Shown: positions 47,255-54,963 of the stretch, one piece after another
Numbering within the stretch: the stretch's first letter is position 1
Layout of the letters: each line of letters opens with the position of its first letter
DNA from: Yoonia sp035117555
Lineage (GTDB): Bacteria > Pseudomonadota > Alphaproteobacteria > Rhodobacterales > Rhodobacteraceae
Assembly: GCF_035117555.1 (NCBI RefSeq)
Contig: NZ_JAYKPK010000006.1
Location: 124,001 to 188,000, forward strand
Length of the DNA stretch: 64,000 nucleotides
Direction: 5' to 3'
The notes under the pieces: generated by a model
What the model was told of the DNA's origin: nothing
The model's database searches: none
The model's input: the letters and a program-made list of their open reading frames with translations, nothing else
Translations under genes and position numbers: made by a program

Positions 47255-48486
47255 TCCAGATTGGTGATAATATTTACGCGTTCAGCGACCCTGTTGTGCT
47301 GATCGTTCTTGGCGCGCTCGGCGCTTTGCTGCTGATCCTGATCCTGCTGATCACGACTCTGCGGCGGTCGAGCAAATCGGGTGAGGCGGTGGATTACGTC
47401 GCCCATCAGGTCGGGCGGCTGTCGCAGGATATGATGGGTCTGGCGCAGGGGCAGAATCAGCTTGCGGGCAATATCCAGACGGTCAGCGATGCGCAGGCCA
47501 ATGCGCAGGTGCGGGTGATCCAGACGATGGAAACACGGCTGGCGCAGGTCCAGGCGCAGGTCGCCGAACGGCTGGCCGATAATGCGCTGAAATCGGCGCA
47601 TTCACTGGCGGAGATGAATGAACGGTTGAAGGAAACCCTGACGGGGAGTTCCGAGAAGACGACAAAGAGCCTGACCGAATTGCAGGAACGGCTTGCCACC
47701 ATCGACCGCGCGCAGACCAATATCGAAAAACTGTCCGGCGATGTGCTGTCCTTGCAGGATATCCTGTCGAACAAGCAACGGCGCGGGCTCTTCGGGGAAA
47801 TCCAGCTGACCGATATTGTGTCCAAAGCGCTGCCAACGGATAGTTTTACGCTGCAAGCGACATTGTCGAACGGCAAGCGCGCGGATTGTCTGGTGCATCT
47901 GCCCAACCCACCCGGGCCGATTGTGATTGACGCGAAATTCCCGTTTGAATCCTATGAAGCACTGGCCCGTGCCGAAACGCAGGATCTGCAAAAGATCGCC
48001 TTGCGCGATCTGGGCAATGCGGTGCGCAAGCACATCAAGGATATTTCCGACCGCTATATCATCGAAGGCGAAACCGCCGATGGCGCGATCATGTTCCTGC
48101 CGTCAGAGGCGGTTTATGCCGAGCTTCACGCCCGCCTGCCCGAGGTGGTGCGGGCAGGTTTCGATGCCCGTGTCTGGATCGTGTCGCCCACGACCTGCAT
48201 GGCGACGCTGAACACGATGCGCGCGATTTTGAAAGATGCGCGGATGCGTGAACAGGCGGGGGCGATCCGCAAGGAATTGTCGCTGCTGGGCGGGGATGTG
48301 GACAGGTTGGTGACGCGGGTCGGAAATCTTGACCGGCATTTCGGGCAGGCGGCGAAGGATCTGGAAGATATCAAGATATCCGCCGAAAAGGCGGGCAAAC
48401 GGGCGCATCGGTTGGATAATTTCGATTTCGCCGAAATTGCGCCAGATGAGGCACCGTTGCCGATTGCGCCGCGTGAGGCGGGGTAA
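47251..48486 (+). CDS. rmuC: DNA recombination protein RmuC
   Basis: Membrane-anchored nuclease-like protein of 411 residues thought to limit DNA inversions at short repeats. One transmembrane segment (VVLIVLGALGALLLILILLI) is followed by a long coiled coil (residues ~60-170). The RmuC domain follows with GLFGEIQLTDIVSKAL, PGPIVIDAKFPFESYEAL and IMFLPSEAVYAELH. The gene overlaps mutL and ends at a hairpin terminator. Confidence 0.94.
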   Translation: MIQIGDNIYAFSDPVVLIVLGALGALLLILILLITTLRRSSKSGEAVDYVAHQVGRLSQDMMGLAQGQNQLAGNIQTVSDAQANAQVRVIQTMETRLAQVQAQVAERLADNALKSAHSLAEMNERLKETLTGSSEKTTKSLTELQERLATIDRAQTNIEKLSGDVLSLQDILSNKQRRGLFGEIQLTDIVSKALPTDSFTLQATLSNGKRADCLVHLPNPPGPIVIDAKFPFESYEALARAETQDLQKIALRDLGNAVRKHIKDISDRYIIEGETADGAIMFLPSEAVYAELHARLPEVVRAGFDARVWIVSPTTCMATLNTMRAILKDARMREQAGAIRKELSLLGGDVDRLVTRVGNLDRHFGQAAKDLEDIKISAEKAGKRAHRLDNFDFAEIAPDEAPLPIAPREAG

Positions 48487-48488
48487 AG

Positions 48489-48530
48489 CCCACCCTACAA
48501 ATCACTAGCGTAGGGCGGGGTTTACCCCGC
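48489..48530. terminator. Hairpin terminator between rmuC and chrR
   Basis: Two nested possibilities: CCCACCCTAC can pair with GTAGGGCGGG over an 11-base loop, and GCGGGG-TTTA-CCCCGC at 48515-48530 forms a tight perfect hairpin. It lies between the convergent rmuC and chrR genes. No long T-tract is present, so its efficiency as an intrinsic terminator is uncertain. Confidence 0.6.
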
Positions 48531-48538
48531 TGCCCCCG

Positions 48539-49192
48539 TCAAATCCCGATGAACCTCTGCGCCAGACGCGGCATGAACCCATTGAACCGCAAGGGCGCAT
48601 CTGTCGCGGCGAGGCAGATGCAATCCATCCCCGCCTCTGCCACCGGCGTATGGTTCAGATCTTCATTCGCGATTTCGATATCACCCGTGCCGAACCGGTC
48701 GGTTTCATCAACAAATGCGCCTTGCAGCACAAGTGTCAGTTCCAGCCCGCGGTGCCCGTGATCCGGCACAGCTGTACCCGCAGGAATCCGCAGCAGGCGC
48801 ACGCTGGCGCCGCCATCGGTGTTCAGCACCATCTGGCTGACGCCGCCACCGACACGGCGCCATTTGACTTTGTCCAGATCGCCGCCCGCGTAATCGCGCA
48901 ATGGTTCGGGGAAAATACTGGCCACCTGTTTCGGCTTGGCGGGTTTGACATGGCGGGTCGCACTAATCCGCGACATCGCCGTGGCCAACGCATCCTCGGC
49001 CATGGAGACAGGATCGCTGTCCAGCATCACTTCGCCACCCACCGCATCATATCCGGCCAAGGCAGCGCGGCAGGTGTCGCACATGGAAATATGCGTGGCG
49101 ACGACAAGGTTGAACGCCTCTGGCAGGGTGCCAGCGGCATAGCCCATCAGCAGGGCATCGGTCAGGTGGTGTTTGATCTTGTTCATCGTCAT
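48539..49192 (-). CDS. chrR: Anti-sigma factor ChrR
   Basis: Zinc-binding anti-sigma factor of 217 residues that holds RpoE until singlet oxygen or organic peroxide triggers release. The N-terminal anti-sigma domain has HHLTDALLMGYAAGTLPEAF and VATHISMCDTCRAAL. His9, His34, Cys38 and Cys41 repeat the spacing of the known ChrR zinc ligands. The C-terminal cupin has DHGHRGLELTLVLQGAFVDE with His-x-His-x3-Glu and a later His in EDLNHTPVAEAG. It begins one base after the rpoE stop, so sigma and anti-sigma are made together. Confidence 0.95.
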   Translation of the reverse strand: MTMNKIKHHLTDALLMGYAAGTLPEAFNLVVATHISMCDTCRAALAGYDAVGGEVMLDSDPVSMAEDALATAMSRISATRHVKPAKPKQVASIFPEPLRDYAGGDLDKVKWRRVGGGVSQMVLNTDGGASVRLLRIPAGTAVPDHGHRGLELTLVLQGAFVDETDRFGTGDIEIANEDLNHTPVAEAGMDCICLAATDAPLRFNGFMPRLAQRFIGI

Positions 49193-49193
49193 G

Positions 49194-49745
49194 TCACTTC
49201 ATTGTATGGCGCAGGCGTTCCAGCGCCAGCCGTATCCTTGATTTGATCGTCCCCAGCGGCAGGCCGGTTTCAGCGGCGATTTCGCTATGGCTCAACTCAC
49301 CGAAATAGGCGCGTTCGATCAGTTTTCTTTGCTCTGCGGGCAAAGCGGCAAGCGCCTCACCTAATTGTTCTGTTTCCTGCTGCAACCCCATCGCATCGGC
49401 CTGATCAGGCTCTGCCTCAGGGCCCCAGGGAAGATCCTCTGGCTCGGGCCGCTTTTGTTTGCGCAAAATGTCGATCCGGCGGTTCCGGGCGATGGTGAAA
49501 ATCCAGGTGGATACACTCGCCTTGGACGGATCGAACAGATGGGCCTTGTTCCACAGGGTCACCATCACCTCTTGCGCGCATTCTTCGGCCACATCCGGGC
49601 TGGCCCCCGATTTCATGAGGAACGATTTCACCCGTGGTGCAAAATAGGCGAACAATTCGGCAAACGCCGCCTTGTCCTGACGATCGCGCACAGCGGCGAC
49701 CTGTGTCACCCAGGCCATCCGCTTGGTCGTTGCCTCTGCCGTCAC
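49194..49745 (-). CDS. rpoE: ECF sigma factor RpoE (ChrR-controlled, singlet-oxygen response)
   Basis: Group IV sigma factor of 183 residues. Region 2 shows FAPRVKSFLMKSGASPDVAE and STWIFTIARNRRIDILR. Region 4 shows AYFGELSHSEIAAETGLPLG and TIKSRIRLALERLRHTMK. A GTG at 49745 preceded by GGGGGCAAGG is chosen: it gives nearly the length and N-terminus I recall for the Rhodobacter RpoE. Longer frames exist (ATGs at 49760, 49802 and 49850), but anything beyond about 49850 would overlap the promoter. The promoter at 49856-49884 fits RpoE's own consensus, implying autoregulation and an untranslated leader of about 100 bases. Confidence 0.9.
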   Translation of the reverse strand: MTAEATTKRMAWVTQVAAVRDRQDKAAFAELFAYFAPRVKSFLMKSGASPDVAEECAQEVMVTLWNKAHLFDPSKASVSTWIFTIARNRRIDILRKQKRPEPEDLPWGPEAEPDQADAMGLQQETEQLGEALAALPAEQRKLIERAYFGELSHSEIAAETGLPLGTIKSRIRLALERLRHTMK

Positions 49746-49855
49746 TTGCCTTGCCCCCATGCTGCGCAACCGCGCTTTGCTTGTCTTAGCATAGACAGGC
49801 ATCATCGGAACTGCATCTGCTTTCGCAAGGGTAAGTGTTTCGATCAACATGTGTT

Positions 49856-49884
49856 TATTACGCCGCGCGTCTGACGCTGGATCA
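49856..49884 (-). promoter_or_regulatory. RpoE-type promoter of rpoE-chrR (autoregulation)
   Basis: On the minus strand TGATCC and TAATA are separated by exactly 18 bases. The RpoE/ChrR regulon consensus that I recall from Rhodobacter is TGATCC-N18-TAAnA, and this matches it closely. The expected transcript start is near 49849. Confidence 0.75.
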
Positions 49885-49905
49885 GGGGCATAAAAACTTT
49901 TTACG

Positions 49906-49934
49906 TGATCCGACAAATTTTGGGCTACGTAACG
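49906..49934 (+). promoter_or_regulatory. RpoE-type promoter of the FAD-oxidase/DUF1365/MFS/DUF3833/SDR operon
   Basis: TGATCC is followed after 18 bases by TAACG, a good -35 and a weaker -10 match to the RpoE consensus. It points toward the gene at 49973, about 40 bases away. It lies back to back with the rpoE promoter, so release of RpoE should fire both directions. Confidence 0.65.
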
Positions 49935-49972
49935 TGTCTAAGAAGAACCGCATGAGGCAGCAGGAGTAGCCA

Positions 49973-51274
49973 GTGACATTTTTACGACCGGGGCCCTGTG
50001 TGCCGCAGAAGATTGCCGTGATCGGCGCAGGGATTTCCGGCATGGGGGCAGCGCATGCATTGGCGACCGATCATCAGGTGGTGTTGTTTGAGGCAGAGAC
50101 CCGCCTTGGCGGTCATGCGCGCACCCGGATGGCGGGCAAAAATGGCGATCAGCAGGTTGATACCGGGTTTATTGTGTTCAACTATGCCAATTACCCGCAT
50201 CTGACGGCGCTGTTCGATCAGCTTGCTGTGCCTGTCGTCAAAAGCAATATGAGCTTTGGCGCGTCTTTCGGCGGGGGCCGGTTGGAATATGGACTGGCCA
50301 GTCTTGATGCGCTTTTTGCGCAGCGGCGCAATGCGGGCAACCCGCGGTTTTTGCGCATGGTGCGTGATATTTTGCATTTCAACAAACATGGGCTGGCGGC
50401 CAGTCAGGATCAGGGTCTGACCATTGGCGGGCTGTTGCAGAAACTGCGTCTGTCGGATTATTTCCGCGACCATTATCTGCTGCCATTCTCCGGCGCGATC
50501 TGGTCGACGCCGAAGGAAAAGATCCTCAACTTTCCGGCCCATGCGATGATGACGTTTTTCGACAATCACGCGTTGTTGGGTGCGACCGGCCAGCATCAAT
50601 GGTATACGGTGGAGGGCGGATCGCAATCCTATGTGTCCCGACTTGGCGCGGATATGGAAAAGCGCGGCGTGGAATTGCGCCTTGGTGCCGCAGTCGATGC
50701 CGTGCGCCGCAATCCCGGCGGGGTCGAGGTGAAGGCAAAGGGCAGCGATTGGGAACATTTCGACGAGGTGATCTTTGCCAGCCATTCTGACCAGACGCTT
50801 GCGATGCTGATTGATCCGTCAGAGGCAGAGCGCGGGATGCTGGGTGCGGTGCGCTATCAGCCGAACCGCGTGGTGCTGCATTCCGACACGTCGATCATGC
50901 CGAAACGGCGGCAGGTCTGGTCGTCCTGGGTTTATTGCGAGGATGCGGGACATCAGGGTGGTGAGATTGATCTGACCTATTGGATGAACTCTCTCCAGCC
51001 GTGGCTGAAGGGCGAGGATCTGATGGTCACGCTGAACACCCGCCGCCAGATCAGGGAGGAATTGATCTGGGACGAGGTGACCTTGCATCATCCGGTCTAT
51101 GACCTTACCGCCTTGGCCGCGCAGAAAACGGCGGCGGCGATGAATGGCACGAACCGGACGTGGTTCTGCGGCGCGTGGATGAAGAACGGATTTCACGAAG
51201 ATGGTTTGTCCAGCGCGCTGGATGTTGTGGGAAAACTGAACGCGTCAGACCGCATGACGATGGCTGCAGAGTGA
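49973..51274 (+). CDS. FAD/NAD(P)-binding amine-oxidase-like protein (RpoE regulon)
   Basis: Flavoprotein of 433 residues. The N-terminus has the dinucleotide motif KIAVIGAGISGMGAAHALA and then LGGHARTRMAGKNGDQQVDT, typical of the amine oxidase/desaturase-like family. The C-terminal FAD contact is TWFCGAWMKNGFHEDGLSSA. GTG is the start, with AGGAG six bases upstream. It opens a five-gene operon that in Rhodobacter lies beside rpoE-chrR and is an RpoE target. A related FAD enzyme was reported as the fatty-acid desaturase UfaD of furan-fatty-acid synthesis; I cannot confirm that this one is its orthologue. Confidence 0.85.
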   Translation: MTFLRPGPCVPQKIAVIGAGISGMGAAHALATDHQVVLFEAETRLGGHARTRMAGKNGDQQVDTGFIVFNYANYPHLTALFDQLAVPVVKSNMSFGASFGGGRLEYGLASLDALFAQRRNAGNPRFLRMVRDILHFNKHGLAASQDQGLTIGGLLQKLRLSDYFRDHYLLPFSGAIWSTPKEKILNFPAHAMMTFFDNHALLGATGQHQWYTVEGGSQSYVSRLGADMEKRGVELRLGAAVDAVRRNPGGVEVKAKGSDWEHFDEVIFASHSDQTLAMLIDPSEAERGMLGAVRYQPNRVVLHSDTSIMPKRRQVWSSWVYCEDAGHQGGEIDLTYWMNSLQPWLKGEDLMVTLNTRRQIREELIWDEVTLHHPVYDLTALAAQKTAAAMNGTNRTWFCGAWMKNGFHEDGLSSALDVVGKLNASDRMTMAAE

Positions 51275-52026
51275 CCGCGCCCATCCATCATATCGCGGGC
51301 GAGACCTATCATGGGCGTCGGGGTGCTGTGAAAAACGCGTTTCGCTATTCCATCGATTATGTGCTGCTGGATGCAGAGGCGGGTCTGACAACACCAAGGC
51401 TGTTTGCCCGCAATGCAGGCAACCTGATGTCGCTGCATGACAGCGACCATGGCGGTGCGCCAAAACAGGGGCGCGGGGCGGCCTGGGTGCGTGATATGCT
51501 GGCGGCGCATGACGTGCCGCCACCTGACCGGATCATGCTACTGGCGCAGCCGCGCGTGCTGGGCCATGTGTTCAATCCGGTGTCGTTCTGGCTTTGCTAT
51601 GATGCGGGCAGCCTGACGACGATCATTGCCGAGGTCAGCAACACATTCGGCGACCGCCATTCCTATTTGTGCCGTCACGATGACGGGCGCGCGATCACCA
51701 AGGCAGAGACGTTGGCGGCTACCAAGGTCATGCATGTTTCACCTTTTCAGCCGATTGAGGGCGGATATGTGTTCCGCTTTGATATTCAGCCTGACAGTAT
51801 CGGCGTCTGGATCGATTATACCCGTGGCAATGGCGGGCTTATCGCCACGCTGACCGGCGCACGGCGGCCCATCACCAATGGCAGCATCATCCGCGCAGCG
51901 CTGCGCCGTCCGTTCGGGTCGCGCCGGGTGCTGGCGCTGATCCACTGGCAGGCGGTCAAACTGTGGTGGAAAGGGGCGACGTTCCGGTCGCAACCAGCCC
52001 CACCGCAGGATGAAGTCAGCCGATGA
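51271..52026 (+). CDS. DUF1365 domain-containing protein
   Basis: Protein of 251 residues. Family landmarks are ETYHGRRGAVKNAFRYSIDY near the N-terminus, the central LLAQPRVLGHVFNPVSFWLC and VSNTFGDRHSYLC. GTG at 51271 overlaps the upstream stop (GTGA), showing tight coupling with the FAD protein. DUF1365 proteins regularly accompany this FAD protein; an enzymatic role on membrane lipids is suspected but not shown from sequence. It overlaps the MFS gene by ATGA. Confidence 0.88.
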   Translation: MTAPIHHIAGETYHGRRGAVKNAFRYSIDYVLLDAEAGLTTPRLFARNAGNLMSLHDSDHGGAPKQGRGAAWVRDMLAAHDVPPPDRIMLLAQPRVLGHVFNPVSFWLCYDAGSLTTIIAEVSNTFGDRHSYLCRHDDGRAITKAETLAATKVMHVSPFQPIEGGYVFRFDIQPDSIGVWIDYTRGNGGLIATLTGARRPITNGSIIRAALRRPFGSRRVLALIHWQAVKLWWKGATFRSQPAPPQDEVSR

Positions 52027-53249
52027 AAGCCCTGACCGACCGCCTGCCCGCCTATAGCCTCTTCGCTGCGGTGCTGTCGGGGGCCGGGCTGCCGATCTAT
52101 ATCTACGCCCCGAAATATTACGCCGATACTTATGGGGTCAGCCTGACGGCGCTGGGTGCCCTGCTCTTCGCCTTGCGGCTGTTCGATGTGGTGCAGGACC
52201 CTGTGCTGGGCTGGATCAGTGAACGGCTGACAAAGGCCAAAAAGCTGGCGATCACGCTGACTGCGCTAGCCTTGGCGCTGTCGATGATCGGGCTGTTCGC
52301 GGTCGCCCCGCCCATCGCGCCGTTCTGGTGGTTCGGGCTGGCAATCACCGGGCTGTTCACGGCGTTCAGTTTCCTGACGATCAATTTCTACGCCCAAGGC
52401 ATCAGCAAAGCCGGCAACGCCGAGGGCGGGCATGTCCGGCTGGCGGCCTGGCGCGAAAGCGGGGCTTTGCTGGGGGTCTGTATCGCTGCCGTGATCCCGA
52501 CGCTGCTGATGGATATCACCGCCAATCCTTTTGCGATCTTCGCCTATGGCTTTGCCGTGGTCACGCTGATTGCGGCGTTTTTCATGTGGCCGGAATGGAA
52601 AGGCCGGGTCACGCAGGAACCCTCCCATATCCGCGATATCATCGCTGACCCCATTGCGCGGCGGCTTCTGATCCTCGCGCTGGTCAATGCCACGCCGCTG
52701 GCGGTGTCATCGACATTGTTCCTGTTTTATGTCGAAAGCAGGCTTGGCGCGCCGGGCTGGGAAGGGGCGCTGCTGGTGCTGTTTTTCCTTGCCGCTGCGC
52801 TGTCATCGCCGCTCTGGTCGGCCCTAGCCCGCCGGTTCGGGGAAAAACCTGTGCTGCTGTCGGCCATGGTGCTGGCCGTCGCATCCTTTGGTTATACGCT
52901 GACATTATCAACCGGCGATGTGATCCCCTTTGCGATCATCTGCGTATTAAGTGGAGCAACGATTGGGGCAGATCTGACCTTGATGCCCGCCATGTTCGCC
53001 ACACGGATGGCGGTGATTTCACCGACCGGCGGGCAGGGGTTTGGGCTGTGGTCACTGGTGAACAAATTCACTTTGGCTTTTGCCGCCGTGGTGTTGCTGC
53101 CGCTCTTGGAACGGTCAGGCTTTGCCGCAGGGGCGGCGGATCTGCCTGATCAGGCGCTGACGATGCTTACGGTGCTTTATGCGCTGGTGCCGTCGCTGTT
53201 GAAACTGGTGGCGATTGGCTTGCTGATCGGAACCAAGCTGAAGGAATAA
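52023..53249 (+). CDS. MFS-type membrane transporter (GPH-like)
   Basis: Inner-membrane carrier of 408 residues with about 12 hydrophobic segments. The early loop has GALLFALRLFDVVQDPVLGW and ISERLTKAKKLAI, which resemble the Asp-containing motif of glycoside-pentoside-hexuronide:cation symporters. Its place in the RpoE operon suggests a lipid-related or precursor transport role rather than sugar uptake, but the substrate is unknown. It starts inside the DUF1365 stop and is followed three bases later by the DUF3833 gene. Confidence 0.88.
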   Translation: MKALTDRLPAYSLFAAVLSGAGLPIYIYAPKYYADTYGVSLTALGALLFALRLFDVVQDPVLGWISERLTKAKKLAITLTALALALSMIGLFAVAPPIAPFWWFGLAITGLFTAFSFLTINFYAQGISKAGNAEGGHVRLAAWRESGALLGVCIAAVIPTLLMDITANPFAIFAYGFAVVTLIAAFFMWPEWKGRVTQEPSHIRDIIADPIARRLLILALVNATPLAVSSTLFLFYVESRLGAPGWEGALLVLFFLAAALSSPLWSALARRFGEKPVLLSAMVLAVASFGYTLTLSTGDVIPFAIICVLSGATIGADLTLMPAMFATRMAVISPTGGQGFGLWSLVNKFTLAFAAVVLLPLLERSGFAAGAADLPDQALTMLTVLYALVPSLLKLVAIGLLIGTKLKE

Positions 53250-53252
53250 GGA

Positions 53253-53825
53253 ATGTCGGTTCTTGGTGGCATTGTGATCGGGGCGGCGCTGGTGGTGGTG
53301 GCCCTGATCGCGCGGACACGTCTAGCCTCCTTCATGGCGCAGAAACCCGGCGATTATACCGATGGCCCAAGGTTTGACATCCGCGAAAAATTCAACGGCC
53401 CGCTTGTCTGCGAAGGGGTGATGTATGGCCCCACGGGCCGTGTCGTCTCCCGCTTCGTCGCGGATTTCGAGGCGTCGTGGAACGGCAATATCGGCACGAT
53501 GGTGGAAAAGTTTCGTTACGACAGCGGGCTTCAGCAGGACCGGTGCTGGACCCTGACATTATCCAATGATGGCACGATCAAGGCCGAAGCGCCGGATGTT
53601 ATCGGCGCAGGGGTGGGCCAGCAGCAAGGATCTGCCATTGTGTTGAACTACCGCATAAAACTGGCCAAAGAGGCTGGTGGTCACGCGCTTGATGTTACAG
53701 ACTGGATGTATCTGACATCAAACGGGTCGATCATGAACCGCAGCCAATTCCGCAAATTCGGGATCAAAGTTGCCGAATTGGTCGCCACAATGCGGCCGCG
53801 CGATCAGGCCTATGCGGGAGAATGA
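53253..53825 (+). CDS. DUF3833 domain-containing protein
   Basis: Protein of 190 residues with one N-terminal hydrophobic segment (VLGGIVIGAALVVVALIAR), so probably membrane-anchored and facing the periplasm. The core has FDIREKFNGPLVCEGVMYGP, GRVVSRFVADFEASWNG and DWMYLTSNGSIMNRSQFRKF, typical of DUF3833. It is a beta-barrel-like, lipocalin-sized protein and could bind a lipid; this is inference. It lies in the RpoE operon between the transporter and the SDR gene. Confidence 0.87.
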   Translation: MSVLGGIVIGAALVVVALIARTRLASFMAQKPGDYTDGPRFDIREKFNGPLVCEGVMYGPTGRVVSRFVADFEASWNGNIGTMVEKFRYDSGLQQDRCWTLTLSNDGTIKAEAPDVIGAGVGQQQGSAIVLNYRIKLAKEAGGHALDVTDWMYLTSNGSIMNRSQFRKFGIKVAELVATMRPRDQAYAGE

Positions 53826-53826
53826 C

Positions 53827-54564
53827 GTGAAAGATTGGCAAGGAAAACGCTATTGGATTGTCGGCGCAAGCGAAGGGTTGGGGCGCGAGGTCGCCTTTTG
53901 CCTGAGCCGTGCGGGGGCAGAGCTGATCGTTTCCGCGCGGTCCGAGGATCGTCTGCAAGACCTTGTCGAGGATTTGCCGGGCAAGGCGACTTACGTCACC
54001 GTCGACGTGACTGACCGCGCAGCGGTGGAGAAAGCCGCCCTTGAGGTCGGGCCGATTGACGGCGTTGTCTATCTGGCTGGTGTCTACTGGCCGATGAAGT
54101 CGCAGGACTGGGACAATGAAAAAGCCGATATGATGGGCGAGGTCAATTTCCTTGGCGCGTCGCGTGTCGTGGGATCGGTGATCAAGGATATGGTCGCGCG
54201 CGATCTGGGCCATATCGTGCTGGTCGGGTCCCTGTCGGGTTTTCGCGGCCTTCCCGGTGCCATCGGCTATTGTTCGTCCAAGGCTGGCATGATGGCGCTG
54301 GCGGAATCCATGCAGGCCGATCTGCACAACACCGGCGTGCAGGTGCAATTGATCAACCCCGGTTTCATCAAGACGCGGCTGACCGACAAGAACGATTTCA
54401 AGATGCCTTTCATCATGGAACCGCAGGATGCCGCGAAAGAGGTGTTCGAACATATGACCACCGAAGGGTTCAAGAAAAGCTTCCCGATGGTGTTTTCATG
54501 GGTGTTCCGCCTGTCGCAATTCATGCCCGACTGGATGTATTTCCGCCTGTTCGGCGCGAAATAA
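53827..54564 (+). CDS. Short-chain dehydrogenase/reductase (RpoE operon)
   Basis: NAD(P)-dependent oxidoreductase of 245 residues. The Rossmann motif is YWIVGASEGLGREVAFCLS, the catalytic Ser/Tyr/Lys set is VGSLSGFRGLPGAIGYCSSK, and NPGFIKTRLTDKND is the family motif after it. GTG at 53827 with GGGAGA upstream is the likely start, one base after the DUF3833 stop. It is the last gene of the operon; a role in reducing a lipid or its breakdown product is plausible but unproven. Confidence 0.9.
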   Translation: MKDWQGKRYWIVGASEGLGREVAFCLSRAGAELIVSARSEDRLQDLVEDLPGKATYVTVDVTDRAAVEKAALEVGPIDGVVYLAGVYWPMKSQDWDNEKADMMGEVNFLGASRVVGSVIKDMVARDLGHIVLVGSLSGFRGLPGAIGYCSSKAGMMALAESMQADLHNTGVQVQLINPGFIKTRLTDKNDFKMPFIMEPQDAAKEVFEHMTTEGFKKSFPMVFSWVFRLSQFMPDWMYFRLFGAK

Positions 54565-54636
54565 CGCCTGACCCTTGCGCTGGATCAAGGCTGCTTGTGT
54601 TATGATGACGCAAGGCTGGCGCAAAGGAGAACCAAC

Positions 54637-54963
54637 ATGCTGCCGATTTCATCCGACAAGGTGGCCGAGGTCATCATCCTCGCCCGCGAACTTGACCGCG
54701 CCGAGAATGAATTTGACGGTTTCGTTGACCGCCTGAACGAAGATGAACAGGCCGGGCTGGTCGCCGTGTTCTGGATCGGGCGTGGCACGTTTGAGGCGGA
54801 CGATCTGGCCGAGGCTGTGCGGACCGCAATGCAACAGGCGGATACGCCGACGGCGACTTACCTCAAACGATCCCCGCATCTGGCCGACCATCTGGAAAGC
54901 GGGCTGGAGGCTTTGGGTATCGACAGCAGCGAAGTCGAGGATGAGCTTTATCGCCCGGTTTAG
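54637..54963 (+). CDS. DUF3775 domain-containing protein
   Basis: Small soluble protein of 108 residues that begins LPISSDKVAEVIILARELDR and ends in an acidic helix (HLESGLEALGIDSSEVEDEL). It matches the DUF3775 pattern; no function is known. AAGGAG with eight-base spacing supports the start. Its stop overlaps the stop of the convergent saccharopine dehydrogenase gene by four bases. Confidence 0.85.
   Translation: MLPISSDKVAEVIILARELDRAENEFDGFVDRLNEDEQAGLVAVFWIGRGTFEADDLAEAVRTAMQQADTPTATYLKRSPHLADHLESGLEALGIDSSEVEDELYRPV

Noticed and set aside
49746..49916. N-terminal extension of RpoE up to 49916
   Set aside because: It would overlap the RpoE-consensus promoters on both sides, lacks a ribosome site, and the extra residues are not in the family.
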